Source: Steroidobacteraceae bacterium (GTDB taxonomy: Bacteria; Pseudomonadota; Gammaproteobacteria; Steroidobacterales; Steroidobacteraceae). From it: 64,000 nucleotides of DNA. Numbering within the stretch: position 1 is the stretch's first letter; each line of letters starts with the position of its first letter. A program made the position numbers and the translations under genes. The notes under the pieces were generated by a model. That model worked only from the letters and a program-made list of their open reading frames with translations, was not told where the DNA came from and did no database searches. The stretch lies in assembly GCA_025451845.1 (NCBI GenBank), contig JANWJS010000032.1, positions 1 through 64,000 on the forward strand, given 5' to 3'. Positions 23,296-33,579 of this stretch are shown piece by piece.

Positions 23296-25761
23296 ATGTC
23301 CATTGAGATCCATAAGGTCGTACGACAGATCCTGGCCCCGATGTCGATCGTCGCTCCTTGCGTGGTGCTGATGGCGGCCACGCCGTCATTTGCGGCGTCG
23401 CAAAGCGCGGGTCAGAGCGCCTCCAGCTCCAGCCAGCAAAGCGCCAGCCCTCAAAGCACCAGCCCGCAAAGCACCAAGCAGTCAAGCGCCGCACGGCGCA
23501 GCACTTTGCAGACGGTGATCATCAGAGGAGATCGCCCCGCATTGAACGTCATCCCGATGAAGGCAGCCTTCAGCGAAAGCACTATCACGCCTGAGGCAAT
23601 TCTGAACATCACGCCCAGTCCCGCGACGACGATCCAGACGCTTCTGAATACCCAGCCCTCGATCTATGCCACGACAGGCGCCACCAACGGCATGGAGACG
23701 GACATAAAGTTCCGTGCATTCTCCGACGGTGAATTCGGCGAAACCGTCGCCGGCGTGCCGCTGAACGACATTTTCAACAGTGGCGTCACCTATCAGGCCG
23801 ACAACCGGAATAATGCCCTGTTCATCACCCGGGATCTCGACAGCGTCAATCTCTATCGCGGCGTCAATAATCCCGCCGTCAACACTTATAATTCTCTCGG
23901 TGGCACCATCAATTACGTCCCTCGTCAGCCGACGGCCGCCGCCGGCGGCGACGTCGGAGTCGACTTCGGCAGCTTTGGCACCATCGATTACCACGCCACG
24001 ATCAACACGGGTGACTGGCGCGGCATCAAGCAGACGGTTTCCCTGGAAAGCGATGACAGCCGGGGCTGGCTGAAGAACACGAGTGATCGCAACCTCAATC
24101 TCTACTACGCCGGGAATGCCAAGGTAGGAGACAACACCAACGCTTTTGGGTACTTCGTGTACAACCGAAACCATGGCAATGCCCCACAATTCATTCCTCA
24201 AAACATCCTGAGCAACCAGTTCGATTTTCAGTGGCCGACCAACCTGTATCAATCGGACAACCTGGACAAGAACTATCTCGGCATTGTCGGTTTTACAACG
24301 GAAGTCGGCAGCGCCCTCACGATTGAAGACGAGGCCTATGCCGGCGACAACAACTACACCCGGACGTCCTACTCGAATCCGGCTTATGCCGGCCCGTATT
24401 TCATCGACGACCAGGGCTCCGGTTATCCGTTCTGGACCAGCTACATGGGCTACGATGGCTTCACGCGGTTCCCTTACACGGGAACGCAAGCCTATGGCGT
24501 ATCCACCTCCGGTTGCGCTCCGACGTGCGCATTCGCCGGCACCGATTATCATTTCTATGGCTACGACGGAAAAATTTTCGGCGACCGCCTGAAGTTAACC
24601 GCGGACCTTCCAAACAACACGATCACGGCCGGCGGCGACCTGAATTACGGCAAGTTACACTCGCGCGAGTATTGGTATGGTGCCGCCGACATGCCGATGA
24701 TCGCCGGCTACAACGACGCTTGGGACGAGCATGACACCCGCACGATGTGGTCCATATACGCTCAGGACAACATCCATTTTTGGGATGGGCGCGTCCACAT
24801 CACGCCCGGTGTGAAATATATTGCGGCCCGGACGACCGACAATGACGCGCTGGGATTCTTTTACTCGGCACCCGGTCCTGACAGCGGAAACGAGCACTTC
24901 GTATCCCCGACCCTGGGCGCCAGCGTCGAGCCGATTCGAAATCTCACGGTGTACGGGTCCTTTGGCAAGAACGTGAAATTCCCCGACATCACGGCGTTCT
25001 ACAATGCCGTCAACGGATCGAACACCGCGCCTATCGTCGTCAACCCAGAATACGCTTACGATTATGAGTTGGGCGCTCGCTACAGGATGGGTAAATTTAC
25101 CGGGGAACTCAACGGTTACCAGGAGAACTTCTCGCACATCATCTTTTCGAGCACCACGGCCGTGGGCAACTTCGTGCAATATCAGAACGGCGGCAGTCAG
25201 CGTTACCGGGGCCTGGAGTTTCAAATGACCGACAATTTCGGCCGGCTCCTGCGGGGCGAGTGGCAAGGCTACGTGAACGCTTCCTACAACCAGGCCATCT
25301 GCACCTCGGTCACGCAGAGCGCTCTGACGGGTAACAGCTGCAATGTTGGCCAGGAGTTGGCTAACGTGCCGAAAGTCCTGGCGAATGTCGGGCTGATCTG
25401 GGACTACTCCGGCTGGCATGTGGACCTGGAGGGTCACTACGTCGGTTCCCAGGTGCTCTCGAGCTATTTCACTTTCTTGCCCATTGCGCCGGGCGAGCTC
25501 GAGCGGGGGCAGAGGACTGAAGTTCCCAGTTACTTTTTGGTCAACCTGGGGGTCATCAAGGTGATCCCCCTCGAGTGGGGCATGGCGAAGGCCGTCCGCC
25601 TGGCGTTCCACGTCGATAACTTGTTCAACAAACACTATTTTTCGTCGGGCCAGGTCAATATACGAAACCTGGACATGACGGGCGGCAATCAGGCCGAGGA
25701 TTTCTACGGACTGAGCGGCGAACCCGCCGCCGTGTTCGGCAGCATCGGGGTATATTTCTGA
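23296..25761 (+). CDS. TonB-dependent outer-membrane receptor, probable nucleoside/nucleic-acid-derived substrate
   Basis: 821 residues from the ATG at 23296, preceded by GGGGAGAG at good spacing. A signal peptide (MSIVAPCVVLMAATPSFAA) is followed by a Ser/Gln-rich low-complexity linker with QSTSPQST-type repeats. A possible TonB box (QTVIIRGD), a plug domain (SITTPE-like start, FRAFSDGEFGETVAGVPLND, NYVPRQP) and a 22-strand-type barrel with aromatic-rich strands come next. The protein ends GSIGVYF with a terminal Phe, as outer-membrane barrels do, and the last strand contains AFHVDNLFNKHYF. It heads an operon with deoA (44 bases on) and an NCS1 permease, so uptake of nucleosides or oligonucleotides is inferred. 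Its promoter carries LacI-type boxes. Confidence 0.88.
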   Translation: MSIEIHKVVRQILAPMSIVAPCVVLMAATPSFAASQSAGQSASSSSQQSASPQSTSPQSTKQSSAARRSTLQTVIIRGDRPALNVIPMKAAFSESTITPEAILNITPSPATTIQTLLNTQPSIYATTGATNGMETDIKFRAFSDGEFGETVAGVPLNDIFNSGVTYQADNRNNALFITRDLDSVNLYRGVNNPAVNTYNSLGGTINYVPRQPTAAAGGDVGVDFGSFGTIDYHATINTGDWRGIKQTVSLESDDSRGWLKNTSDRNLNLYYAGNAKVGDNTNAFGYFVYNRNHGNAPQFIPQNILSNQFDFQWPTNLYQSDNLDKNYLGIVGFTTEVGSALTIEDEAYAGDNNYTRTSYSNPAYAGPYFIDDQGSGYPFWTSYMGYDGFTRFPYTGTQAYGVSTSGCAPTCAFAGTDYHFYGYDGKIFGDRLKLTADLPNNTITAGGDLNYGKLHSREYWYGAADMPMIAGYNDAWDEHDTRTMWSIYAQDNIHFWDGRVHITPGVKYIAARTTDNDALGFFYSAPGPDSGNEHFVSPTLGASVEPIRNLTVYGSFGKNVKFPDITAFYNAVNGSNTAPIVVNPEYAYDYELGARYRMGKFTGELNGYQENFSHIIFSSTTAVGNFVQYQNGGSQRYRGLEFQMTDNFGRLLRGEWQGYVNASYNQAICTSVTQSALTGNSCNVGQELANVPKVLANVGLIWDYSGWHVDLEGHYVGSQVLSSYFTFLPIAPGELERGQRTEVPSYFLVNLGVIKVIPLEWGMAKAVRLAFHVDNLFNKHYFSSGQVNIRNLDMTGGNQAEDFYGLSGEPAAVFGSIGVYF

Positions 25762-25804
25762 CCCTTGCTCCGGTCTTTCGGGGAGGCCCATTGTCGGCCG
25801 CTGC

Positions 25805-27127
25805 ATGATCTTCAAGGATGTTATCCGCAGGAAGCGGGACGGGCTGAAGCTGACGCTCGGGGAAATCGAGTTCTTCGTGCGGGGCCTGGCGGATTCGTCT
25901 CTGCCGGCCGAGCAGGTCGCCGCATTCGCCATGGCGGTGTTCTATCGCTCGATGGACTTCGCGGAGACCGGGGCGCTGACGGTCGCAATGGCCGACTCCG
26001 GGGTGCGGCTGCGCTGGGATGAGCTGCGCGGCCGGGGGCCGGTCATCGACAAACACTCCACCGGCGGTGTCGGGGACAAGGTGAGCTTTCTGCTTGCCCC
26101 GATTGCGGCGGCCTGCGGCTGTTTCGTGCCGATGATCTCCGGCCGCGGCCTGGGGCATACCGGCGGCACGCTCGACAAACTCGATGCGATTCCGGGCTAT
26201 CGCTCGCTGCCGTCGGTGGAGGAGTTCCGGCGGGTGGTGGGCTCCGCGGGCTGCGCGATCATCGGGCAGACGAACGATCTGGCGCCGGCGGACCGGCGCC
26301 TCTATGCCATCCGGGATGTCACCGCGACGGTGGAGTCGATCCCGCTCATCACGGCGTCGATTCTCTCGAAGAAGCTCGCGGCGGGCCTGGATGGCCTGGT
26401 GATGGACATCAAGACGGGTTCCGGTGCTTTCATGGAAACCGTGGAGGAGGCGCGGGCCCTTGCGCGCAGCATCATCGGGGTGGCGGGCACCACCGGTATG
26501 CAGACTCACGCCCTCATCACCGACATGTCGCAGACACTCGGGTGGGCCGTGGGCAATGCGCTCGAGATCGCCGAAGTGATCGAGTTCCTCAACGGGGGCG
26601 CGCGTGAGACACGTCTGCAGGAGACAGTGCTGTCGCTGGTGGCCGAGATGCTGGTCCTGGGAAAGCTGGCCGACGATCATCAGCAGGCGCGCCAGCGCGC
26701 GGAGGCCGCGGTCCGCTCTGGAGAAGCCGCTCGGCGGTTCGAGCGCATGGTCGCGGAGCTCGGGGGCCCGGCAGACCTGTTGACGCGCCCGGCCCGCTAC
26801 CTGCCGCGAGCTCCCATCGTCGAGCCGATCTTCCCGCTCACCGAAGGCTATGTTGCGAGGGTCGATGCCAGGGCGGTGGGCAACGTGCTGGTCGGGCTGG
26901 GCGGCGGCCGGCGGGTCGCGGGTGAGGCTCTCGATCTGGCCGTCGGCTTGAGTGAAGTTTCCAGCATCGGCACGCGCGTGGGCAAGGACCAACCCCTCGC
27001 CGTGGTGCATGCGCGATCGCCCGAGCAGGCGCGCCAGGCCGCTGACGCGCTGCGGGACGCGACGGCACTCTCCGGCGCCCCGGTGTCACCGCCGCCGATG
27101 GTCCATGAAACATGGGTTCCTCCCTGA
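25805..27127 (+). CDS. deoA: Thymidine phosphorylase
   Basis: 440 residues, normal length. It phosphorolyses thymidine or deoxyuridine to the base and deoxyribose-1-phosphate. The family signature is intact: VIDKHSTGGVGDKVSFLLAP binds phosphate, and the pyrimidine site is in SGRGLGHTGGTLDKLDAIPG and YAIRDVTATVESIPLITASI with the conserved Arg and Ser. The C-terminal domain TEGYVARVDARAVGNVLVGL is present. Its products feed DeoB/DeoC (sugar) and the reductive pyrimidine pathway (base) encoded on either side. It lies between the TonB receptor and the NCS1 permease in one transcription unit. Confidence 0.95.
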   Translation: MIFKDVIRRKRDGLKLTLGEIEFFVRGLADSSLPAEQVAAFAMAVFYRSMDFAETGALTVAMADSGVRLRWDELRGRGPVIDKHSTGGVGDKVSFLLAPIAAACGCFVPMISGRGLGHTGGTLDKLDAIPGYRSLPSVEEFRRVVGSAGCAIIGQTNDLAPADRRLYAIRDVTATVESIPLITASILSKKLAAGLDGLVMDIKTGSGAFMETVEEARALARSIIGVAGTTGMQTHALITDMSQTLGWAVGNALEIAEVIEFLNGGARETRLQETVLSLVAEMLVLGKLADDHQQARQRAEAAVRSGEAARRFERMVAELGGPADLLTRPARYLPRAPIVEPIFPLTEGYVARVDARAVGNVLVGLGGGRRVAGEALDLAVGLSEVSSIGTRVGKDQPLAVVHARSPEQARQAADALRDATALSGAPVSPPPMVHETWVPP

Positions 27128-27200
27128 CCCGCACCGTGATTCCCGACCGGCGTGGTGCGATGATGCGGAGTACGGCGCTGCTCGCACACACAAGGGCGGT

Positions 27201-28688
27201 ATGACGGTAACGAACGACGTGGCAGCGGATCTGTGGAATCGGGATCTCGCCCCGACGCCCCCGGAGCGGCGGACGTGGTGCTGGTATCACTATGCCGCGC
27301 TGTGGCTCGGCATGGTGATGTGCGTTCCGGCCTACACGCTGGCGTCCAGCCTGGTCGGCTCGGGGATGTCCGCAGGGCAGGCCATCGTCACTGTGACGCT
27401 CGGGAACCTGATCATTCTCGTTCCGATGCTGCTCATCGGGCATGCCGGGGCGAAGTACGGCATCCCCTACGCGGTGTTGGCGCGGTGCTCGTTCGGTACG
27501 AATGGCGCGCGCTTCCCGGCCGTGTTGCGGGCGCTGGTCGCGTGCGGGTGGTATGGCATCCAGACCTGGTTCGGCGGAATGATGATCTATGCGCTGATCG
27601 GCGTGCTCACCGGTCATCCGCTCGAAGGGCCGCGAATCGCCGCGCTCGGGATCACTCTGTGGCAGGCCGTGTGCTTTCTCGCCTTTTGGCTGCTGCAGTT
27701 CTATTTCATCGTGCACGGCATCGAGTCGATCCGCCGCCTGGAGACCTATACCGCGCCGATCAAGGTCGTGATTTGCGTCCTGCTGCTCTTCTGGGCCGAC
27801 CGCAAGGCGGGCGGCTTCGGTCCGATCGTGCGCAGCCCCTCGCAGTTCGGCCCGGGAGCGGCCCGCAGCGGCCAATTCTCCGCGGTGTTCTGGCCCTCTC
27901 TCACCGCAATGGTGGGCTTCTGGTCCACCCTCGCGTTGAACATTCCGGACTTCACCCGGTTCGCGAGATCACAGCGCGACCAGCTCATCGGCCAGGCGTT
28001 GGGGCTCCCGGCGCCGATGGGGCTGCTCGCGGCATTGGCGGTATTCGTCACCTCGGCAACGGTCGTGATCTACGGCCAGGCGATCTGGGACCCGGTGACC
28101 CTCTCGGGCCGCATGACGGGCGCGGCGGTGCTGTTGGCGCTGCTGGTGCTGCTCGTCGATACGATCAGCGTCAATCTGGCGGCGAATCTCGTCGGGCCGG
28201 CATTCGACTTCTCGTCCCTATACCCGAAGCGCATCAGCTACAGGGCCGGCGGATACATCACCGCAGTCATCGCGGTGGCGATGATGCCGTGGAAGATCCT
28301 GTCCAGCACGCACGGCTACATATTTACCTGGCTGGTCGGCTATTCGGCGCTCCTCGGATCAGTGGCCGGGATCCTGATCGTGGACTACTACCACGTGCGC
28401 CGGACGATCATCGACACGCAGGGACTGTATCGCGAGCGGGGCAGCGGCTACTACTATCGCGGCGGCTGGAATTCGATCGCCATGCTCGCCTTCCTGACCG
28501 GAGTGCTGCCCTGTCTGCCGGGATTCCTGCACGCCTCATTGCCGCATGCGTTTGCGCACGTCGGTGGCTTTCTGGACAACCTCTACAGCTACGCCTGGTT
28601 CGTCGCGCTGGGGCTCTCCGCTGCCGTGTATGCGGTGGGCATGCGCCTCGCCGGCGGCGGCCGCATCGCTGTCCGGCAAACGGGTTGA
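27201..28688 (+). CDS. NCS1-family nucleobase permease (uracil/thymine/hydantoin/allantoin type)
   Basis: 495 residues from the ATG at 27201, which has an AAGGGCGG ribosome site and gives MTVTNDVAADLWNRDLAP; frame upstream is non-coding extension. Twelve membrane helices are visible. NCS1 landmarks include NRDLAPTPPERRTWCWYHY, the sodium-site helix GMSAGQAIVTVTLGN, ARCSFGTNGARFPAVLRALV with the substrate-site aromatic stretch, and TLALNIPDFTRFARSQRDQ. The subgroup is the Mhp1/allantoin/uracil type and not CodB. As it follows deoA and precedes the pyrimidine degradation genes, uracil or thymine uptake is most likely. Its stop codon overlaps the RutR box. Confidence 0.88.
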   Translation: MTVTNDVAADLWNRDLAPTPPERRTWCWYHYAALWLGMVMCVPAYTLASSLVGSGMSAGQAIVTVTLGNLIILVPMLLIGHAGAKYGIPYAVLARCSFGTNGARFPAVLRALVACGWYGIQTWFGGMMIYALIGVLTGHPLEGPRIAALGITLWQAVCFLAFWLLQFYFIVHGIESIRRLETYTAPIKVVICVLLLFWADRKAGGFGPIVRSPSQFGPGAARSGQFSAVFWPSLTAMVGFWSTLALNIPDFTRFARSQRDQLIGQALGLPAPMGLLAALAVFVTSATVVIYGQAIWDPVTLSGRMTGAAVLLALLVLLVDTISVNLAANLVGPAFDFSSLYPKRISYRAGGYITAVIAVAMMPWKILSSTHGYIFTWLVGYSALLGSVAGILIVDYYHVRRTIIDTQGLYRERGSGYYYRGGWNSIAMLAFLTGVLPCLPGFLHASLPHAFAHVGGFLDNLYSYAWFVALGLSAAVYAVGMRLAGGGRIAVRQTG

Positions 28689-28700
28689 CCAGATGGTCAA
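28685..28700. promoter_or_regulatory. Perfect RutR operator upstream of pydX
   Basis: TTGACCA-GA-TGGTCAA is a perfect 7-bp dyad equal to the E. coli RutR consensus TTGACCA-N2-TGGTCAA. A RutR-type regulator is encoded in the operon just downstream. TTGACC can serve as -35, with CATGCT 17 bases later as a weak -10. Confidence 0.8.
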
Positions 28701-28744
28701 AGTTGTGCATGCTGATTTCGAGAGCCGTTAACGCCGGGGGCGCG

Positions 28745-30112
28745 ATGAGCGAGCAGCGAGGACCAGATATCCGCCCGGGGCGCCTGACGGTCGAGGACTA
28801 CGCCGCGCACTTCGCCGATCATGTGCCGCCGCTCACCCATCCGCAGGCGGTGTTGGAAGCCAGCCGCTGCCTTTATTGCTTCGATGCGCCCTGCGTGACC
28901 GCCTGTCCCACCCGTATCGACGTACCCTCCTTCATCAAGCGCATCGCCGAGGATAACCTGCGCGGCGCGGCCGCCGCGATCCTCGAGGCCAACCCTCTCG
29001 GCGGATTTTGCGCGCGTGATTGTCCTACCGAGGTGCTGTGCGAGGCCATCTGCGTGCGCAACGTGCAGCAGGGTCGTCCGGTGGCGATCGGACGCCTGCA
29101 GCGCTTCGCGGTCGACCGCCTGATGGCGAGCGCCGACAATCGGATATTCGAGCGGGCGCCGGCGAGCGGCCGGCGTGTTGCCGCGATTGGGGCGGGCCCA
29201 GCGGGACTCGCGTGCGCGCACGCGTTGGCGCGTGCCGGGCACGAGGTCACGCTCTACGATGCGAAACCGAAGGCCGGCGGCCTCAATGAGTATGGAGTCG
29301 CCGCCTACAAGACCGCGGGCGGCTACGCTCAGCGCGAGGTCGAGTGGCTCCTCAGTCTCGGGGGAATCAGCCTGCAATGCGGCTGGACACTTGCCAGCCC
29401 CGAGCAGTTCGAGAATCTGCGTCGCGGCTACGACGCGGTGTTCCTTGGCCTCGGCCTCGCCGAAACGCACGAGCTGGGGGTGCCGGGCGAGAGGCTCGCC
29501 GGCGTCGAGGATGCGGTGGAGTTCATCAGCACCCTGCGCCAGTCGGCCGATCCGGGCACCGTGCCCGTGGGTCGGCGCGTGCTCGTCATCGGCGGCGGCA
29601 TGACTGCAATCGACGCCGCCGTGCAATCGAAGCTCCTGGGCGCCGAAAGCGTCGACATCGTCTACCGCCGGGGCCCGCACCAGATGCGCGCGTCGCCGCG
29701 CGAGCAGGATCTCGCCCGCACCCGAGGCGTGAGGATTCTCCACTGGCTGGCGCCCGTGGAGGTCATCGGCGATGGGGGCGGCGTGTGCGCGGTGCGCTTT
29801 GCGCGCCAGCGGCTCGCCGCTGGCCGGCTGGAGCCTGCCGGTGAGGAATGCACGCTCGAGGCTGACATGGTGCTCAAAGCCATCGGACAGCGGCTGGGAA
29901 ATCCATTGCTGAAGCAGTGCGGTCTCGCGCTGCGCAACGGCCGGATCGCCGTCGATGAGGCCGGCCGTACCAACGTCAGCGGGGTGTGGGCCGGCGGTGA
30001 CTGCATCGCGGAAGGGCAGGACCTGACCGTCGATGCGGTGGCTCACGGTCTGCGCGCCGCGCGCGACATCGATCTTCGGTTGCGCAGCGCCCGGGCGCGC
30101 GCCGAGGAGTGA
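28745..30112 (+). CDS. pydX: Dihydropyrimidine dehydrogenase, FAD/NAD(P)H-binding subunit
   Basis: 455 residues; the electron-input subunit (PydX/PreT type) of the bacterial two-subunit enzyme that reduces uracil and thymine. The start at 28745 has GGGGG just upstream. The N-terminal Fe-S region has Cys clusters CLYCFDAPCVTACPTRIDVP and GFCARDCPTEVLCEAICVR, typical of GltD-like subunits. FAD and pyridine-nucleotide Rossmann motifs follow: RVAAIGAGPAGLACAHALAR and RVLVIGGGMTAIDAAVQSKL. The C-terminal FAD motif is VWAGGDCIAEGQDLTVDAVA. It is followed after 13 bases by pydA. A perfect RutR box precedes it. Confidence 0.93.
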   Translation: MSEQRGPDIRPGRLTVEDYAAHFADHVPPLTHPQAVLEASRCLYCFDAPCVTACPTRIDVPSFIKRIAEDNLRGAAAAILEANPLGGFCARDCPTEVLCEAICVRNVQQGRPVAIGRLQRFAVDRLMASADNRIFERAPASGRRVAAIGAGPAGLACAHALARAGHEVTLYDAKPKAGGLNEYGVAAYKTAGGYAQREVEWLLSLGGISLQCGWTLASPEQFENLRRGYDAVFLGLGLAETHELGVPGERLAGVEDAVEFISTLRQSADPGTVPVGRRVLVIGGGMTAIDAAVQSKLLGAESVDIVYRRGPHQMRASPREQDLARTRGVRILHWLAPVEVIGDGGGVCAVRFARQRLAAGRLEPAGEECTLEADMVLKAIGQRLGNPLLKQCGLALRNGRIAVDEAGRTNVSGVWAGGDCIAEGQDLTVDAVAHGLRAARDIDLRLRSARARAEE

Positions 30113-30125
30113 TCGGGGAAACCTC

Positions 30126-31433
30126 ATGGCCCGATTGGACATCGAATTCTGCGGCATCCGCAGTCCCAACCCCTTCTGGCTGGCCTCCGCGCCGCCGACC
30201 GACAAAGCCTACAACGTCGAGCGCGCCTTCGAGGCCGGATGGGGCGGGGTGGTGTGGAAGACTCTGGCCGAGGCCGGTCCGCCGCTCGTCAACGTGAACG
30301 GGCCGCGCTACGGGGCGTTGCTGGCCGTGGACCGGACCCTGATCGGCTTCAACAACATCGAGCTCATCACCGACCGCGACCTCGAGGTCAACCTGAAGGA
30401 AATCGCGGCGGTCAAGCGCCACTGGGCCGACCGGGCAGTGATCGTGTCCATCATGGTGCCGTGTCAGGAGGAATCATGGAAGACGATCCTGCCGCGCGTC
30501 GAGGACACCGGCTGCGATGGCATCGAGCTCAACTTCGGCTGCCCGCACGGCATGAACGAGCGCGGCATGGGCTCCGCGGTGGGGCAGGTGCCCGAGTACA
30601 TACGGATGGTGACCGCCTGGTGCAAACAGTACACACGACTGCCCGTGATCGTGAAGCTGACGCCGAACATTACCGATATCCGCTTTCCGGCGCGTGCAGC
30701 CAAGGAAGGGGGTGCCGATGCGGTGTCCCTCATCAACACCATCAACTCCATCATGGGGGTCGATCCGGACACCCTTACGATGAGCCCTGCGGTCGGCGGC
30801 CAGGGGACGCATGGCGGCTACTGCGGTCCCGCCGTCAAACCGATCGCGCTCAACATGGTGGCGGAGATCGCCCGCGACCCGCAGACCGCCGGTCTGCCAA
30901 TCTCCGGCATCGGCGGCATCGGCAGCTGGCGCGATGCGCTCGAATTCATCGCTCTCGGGGCGGCCTCGGTGCAGGTGTGCACGGCGGCCATGGTTTTCGG
31001 TTTCAAGATCGTGCAGGAGATGGTGAGCGGCCTCGATGCCTACCTCGACGACAAGGGCTTCTCGAGTCTCGCGGAACTGCGCGGCCGTGCGTTGCCCAGC
31101 GTGACCGACTGGAGCTTCCTCGATCTGAACCGGGTGTCCAAGGCGGTGATCGACCAGGACAAGTGCATCCAGTGCGGCCGCTGCTACATCGCGTGCGAGG
31201 ACACCGCGCACCAAGCCATCACCTCCATGCGCAATGGCCGCCGTCACTTCGAGGTCAAGGAGGAGGAGTGCGTAGGGTGCAACCTGTGTGTCAATGTCTG
31301 TCCGGTAACGGGCTGCATCACCCTGCGGGATCTCGCTCCCGGCGAAATCGATCGGCGCACGGGCCGTGCCGTGAGCGCCGAGCGGCTCCACTGGACAGCC
31401 CATCCGAATAACCCGTTGCGGAAAGGAGCCTGA
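30126..31433 (+). CDS. pydA: Dihydropyrimidine dehydrogenase, catalytic subunit
   Basis: 435 residues from ATG 30126. It reduces uracil and thymine to the dihydro forms at FMN (PydA/PreA). The FMN barrel includes NPFWLASAPPTDKAYNVERA and ELNFGCPHGMNERGMGSAVG. LINTINSIMGVDPDTL and SGIGGIGSWRDALEFIALGA bind substrate and FMN phosphate. The C-terminal ferredoxin domain has two 4Fe-4S motifs, CIQCGRCYIACEDTAHQAI and CVGCNLCVNVCPVTGC. The active-site loop carries GYCGPAVKPIALNMV. Its stop overlaps the start of the RutR-like regulator (TGATG). Confidence 0.95.
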   Translation: MARLDIEFCGIRSPNPFWLASAPPTDKAYNVERAFEAGWGGVVWKTLAEAGPPLVNVNGPRYGALLAVDRTLIGFNNIELITDRDLEVNLKEIAAVKRHWADRAVIVSIMVPCQEESWKTILPRVEDTGCDGIELNFGCPHGMNERGMGSAVGQVPEYIRMVTAWCKQYTRLPVIVKLTPNITDIRFPARAAKEGGADAVSLINTINSIMGVDPDTLTMSPAVGGQGTHGGYCGPAVKPIALNMVAEIARDPQTAGLPISGIGGIGSWRDALEFIALGAASVQVCTAAMVFGFKIVQEMVSGLDAYLDDKGFSSLAELRGRALPSVTDWSFLDLNRVSKAVIDQDKCIQCGRCYIACEDTAHQAITSMRNGRRHFEVKEEECVGCNLCVNVCPVTGCITLRDLAPGEIDRRTGRAVSAERLHWTAHPNNPLRKGA

Positions 31434-32095
31434 TGGCAGCCAAGCTGCAACGCATCCCCGCCCTTCGATCGCAGAGGAGGGCCGGCGGAGGTAACCGCAA
31501 CCGCGCGGCCCAGGAGGCCGCCATCATCACGGCGGCGGAGCGCGTCTTCGCGGGTGCCGGCTTCGGCGGCGCCACCATGGCCGCCATCGCCTTGGCGGCA
31601 GGCCTGCCCAAGCCCAACCTGCACTATTATTTCGGCAGCAAGAGAGCCCTGTACCAGGCCGTCCTGGAGCGGACGCTGCGGGAGTGGCTGGCGCCCGCGG
31701 ACACCATCGTCGCCGATGCCGACCCGCGAGCGGCGCTCGAGGGCTACATCCGCGAGAAGATGCGGCAGTCCTTCACCCGTCCGTACGCCTCGCGCGTGTG
31801 GGCCAACGAGCTGCTGCACGGAGCGCCCGAGCTGCGCGGCACCTTAGTGCGAACGCTCCGTCCGCTCGTGCGCCGCAAGGCTGCGGTGATCGACCAGTGG
31901 ATCGCTCAGGGACGGATGGCGCCGATCGACAGCATGCATCTCTTCTTCACGATCTGGGCGGCGACGCAGACCTATGCCGACTTCGAGGTGCAGATCTGCT
32001 CGGTGATCGGGCGTGCATCGCTGGACGCGCAGGCCCAGGAGAAGGCTACGGAGCACGTCGTGTCCCTGATCCTACGCGGATGCGGTCTTTCATGA
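31433..32095 (+). CDS. rutR: RutR-like TetR-family regulator of pyrimidine catabolism
   Basis: 220 residues. The TetR helix-turn-helix is GATMAAIALAAGLPKPNLHY followed by YFGSKRALYQAVLERTLREW. The C-terminal domain matches the RutR branch: REWLAPADTI, RVWANELLHGAPEL, and FTIWAATQTYADFEVQICSV, where the WA.TQ.YADF stretch is characteristic. RutR senses uracil and thymine and derepresses pyrimidine genes. The first 24 residues are basic and probably disordered. The gene is translationally coupled to pydA (1-base overlap) and followed by dihydropyrimidinase. Matching operators lie at 28685-28700 and, with one change, at 19341-19356. Confidence 0.88.
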   Translation: MAAKLQRIPALRSQRRAGGGNRNRAAQEAAIITAAERVFAGAGFGGATMAAIALAAGLPKPNLHYYFGSKRALYQAVLERTLREWLAPADTIVADADPRAALEGYIREKMRQSFTRPYASRVWANELLHGAPELRGTLVRTLRPLVRRKAAVIDQWIAQGRMAPIDSMHLFFTIWAATQTYADFEVQICSVIGRASLDAQAQEKATEHVVSLILRGCGLS

Positions 32096-32117
32096 GGCCG
32101 GCATTGATCGGAGGTGA

Positions 32118-33566
<1,449 letters not shown>

Positions 33567-33579
33567 TGGGAGAGTGACG

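Noticed and set aside
27233..28744. Open frame extending pydX 504 codons upstream across the NCS1 permease
   Set aside because: The permease frame has full NCS1 signatures; the overlapping frame is compositional noise. ATG 28745 with a GGGGG site fits PydX length.
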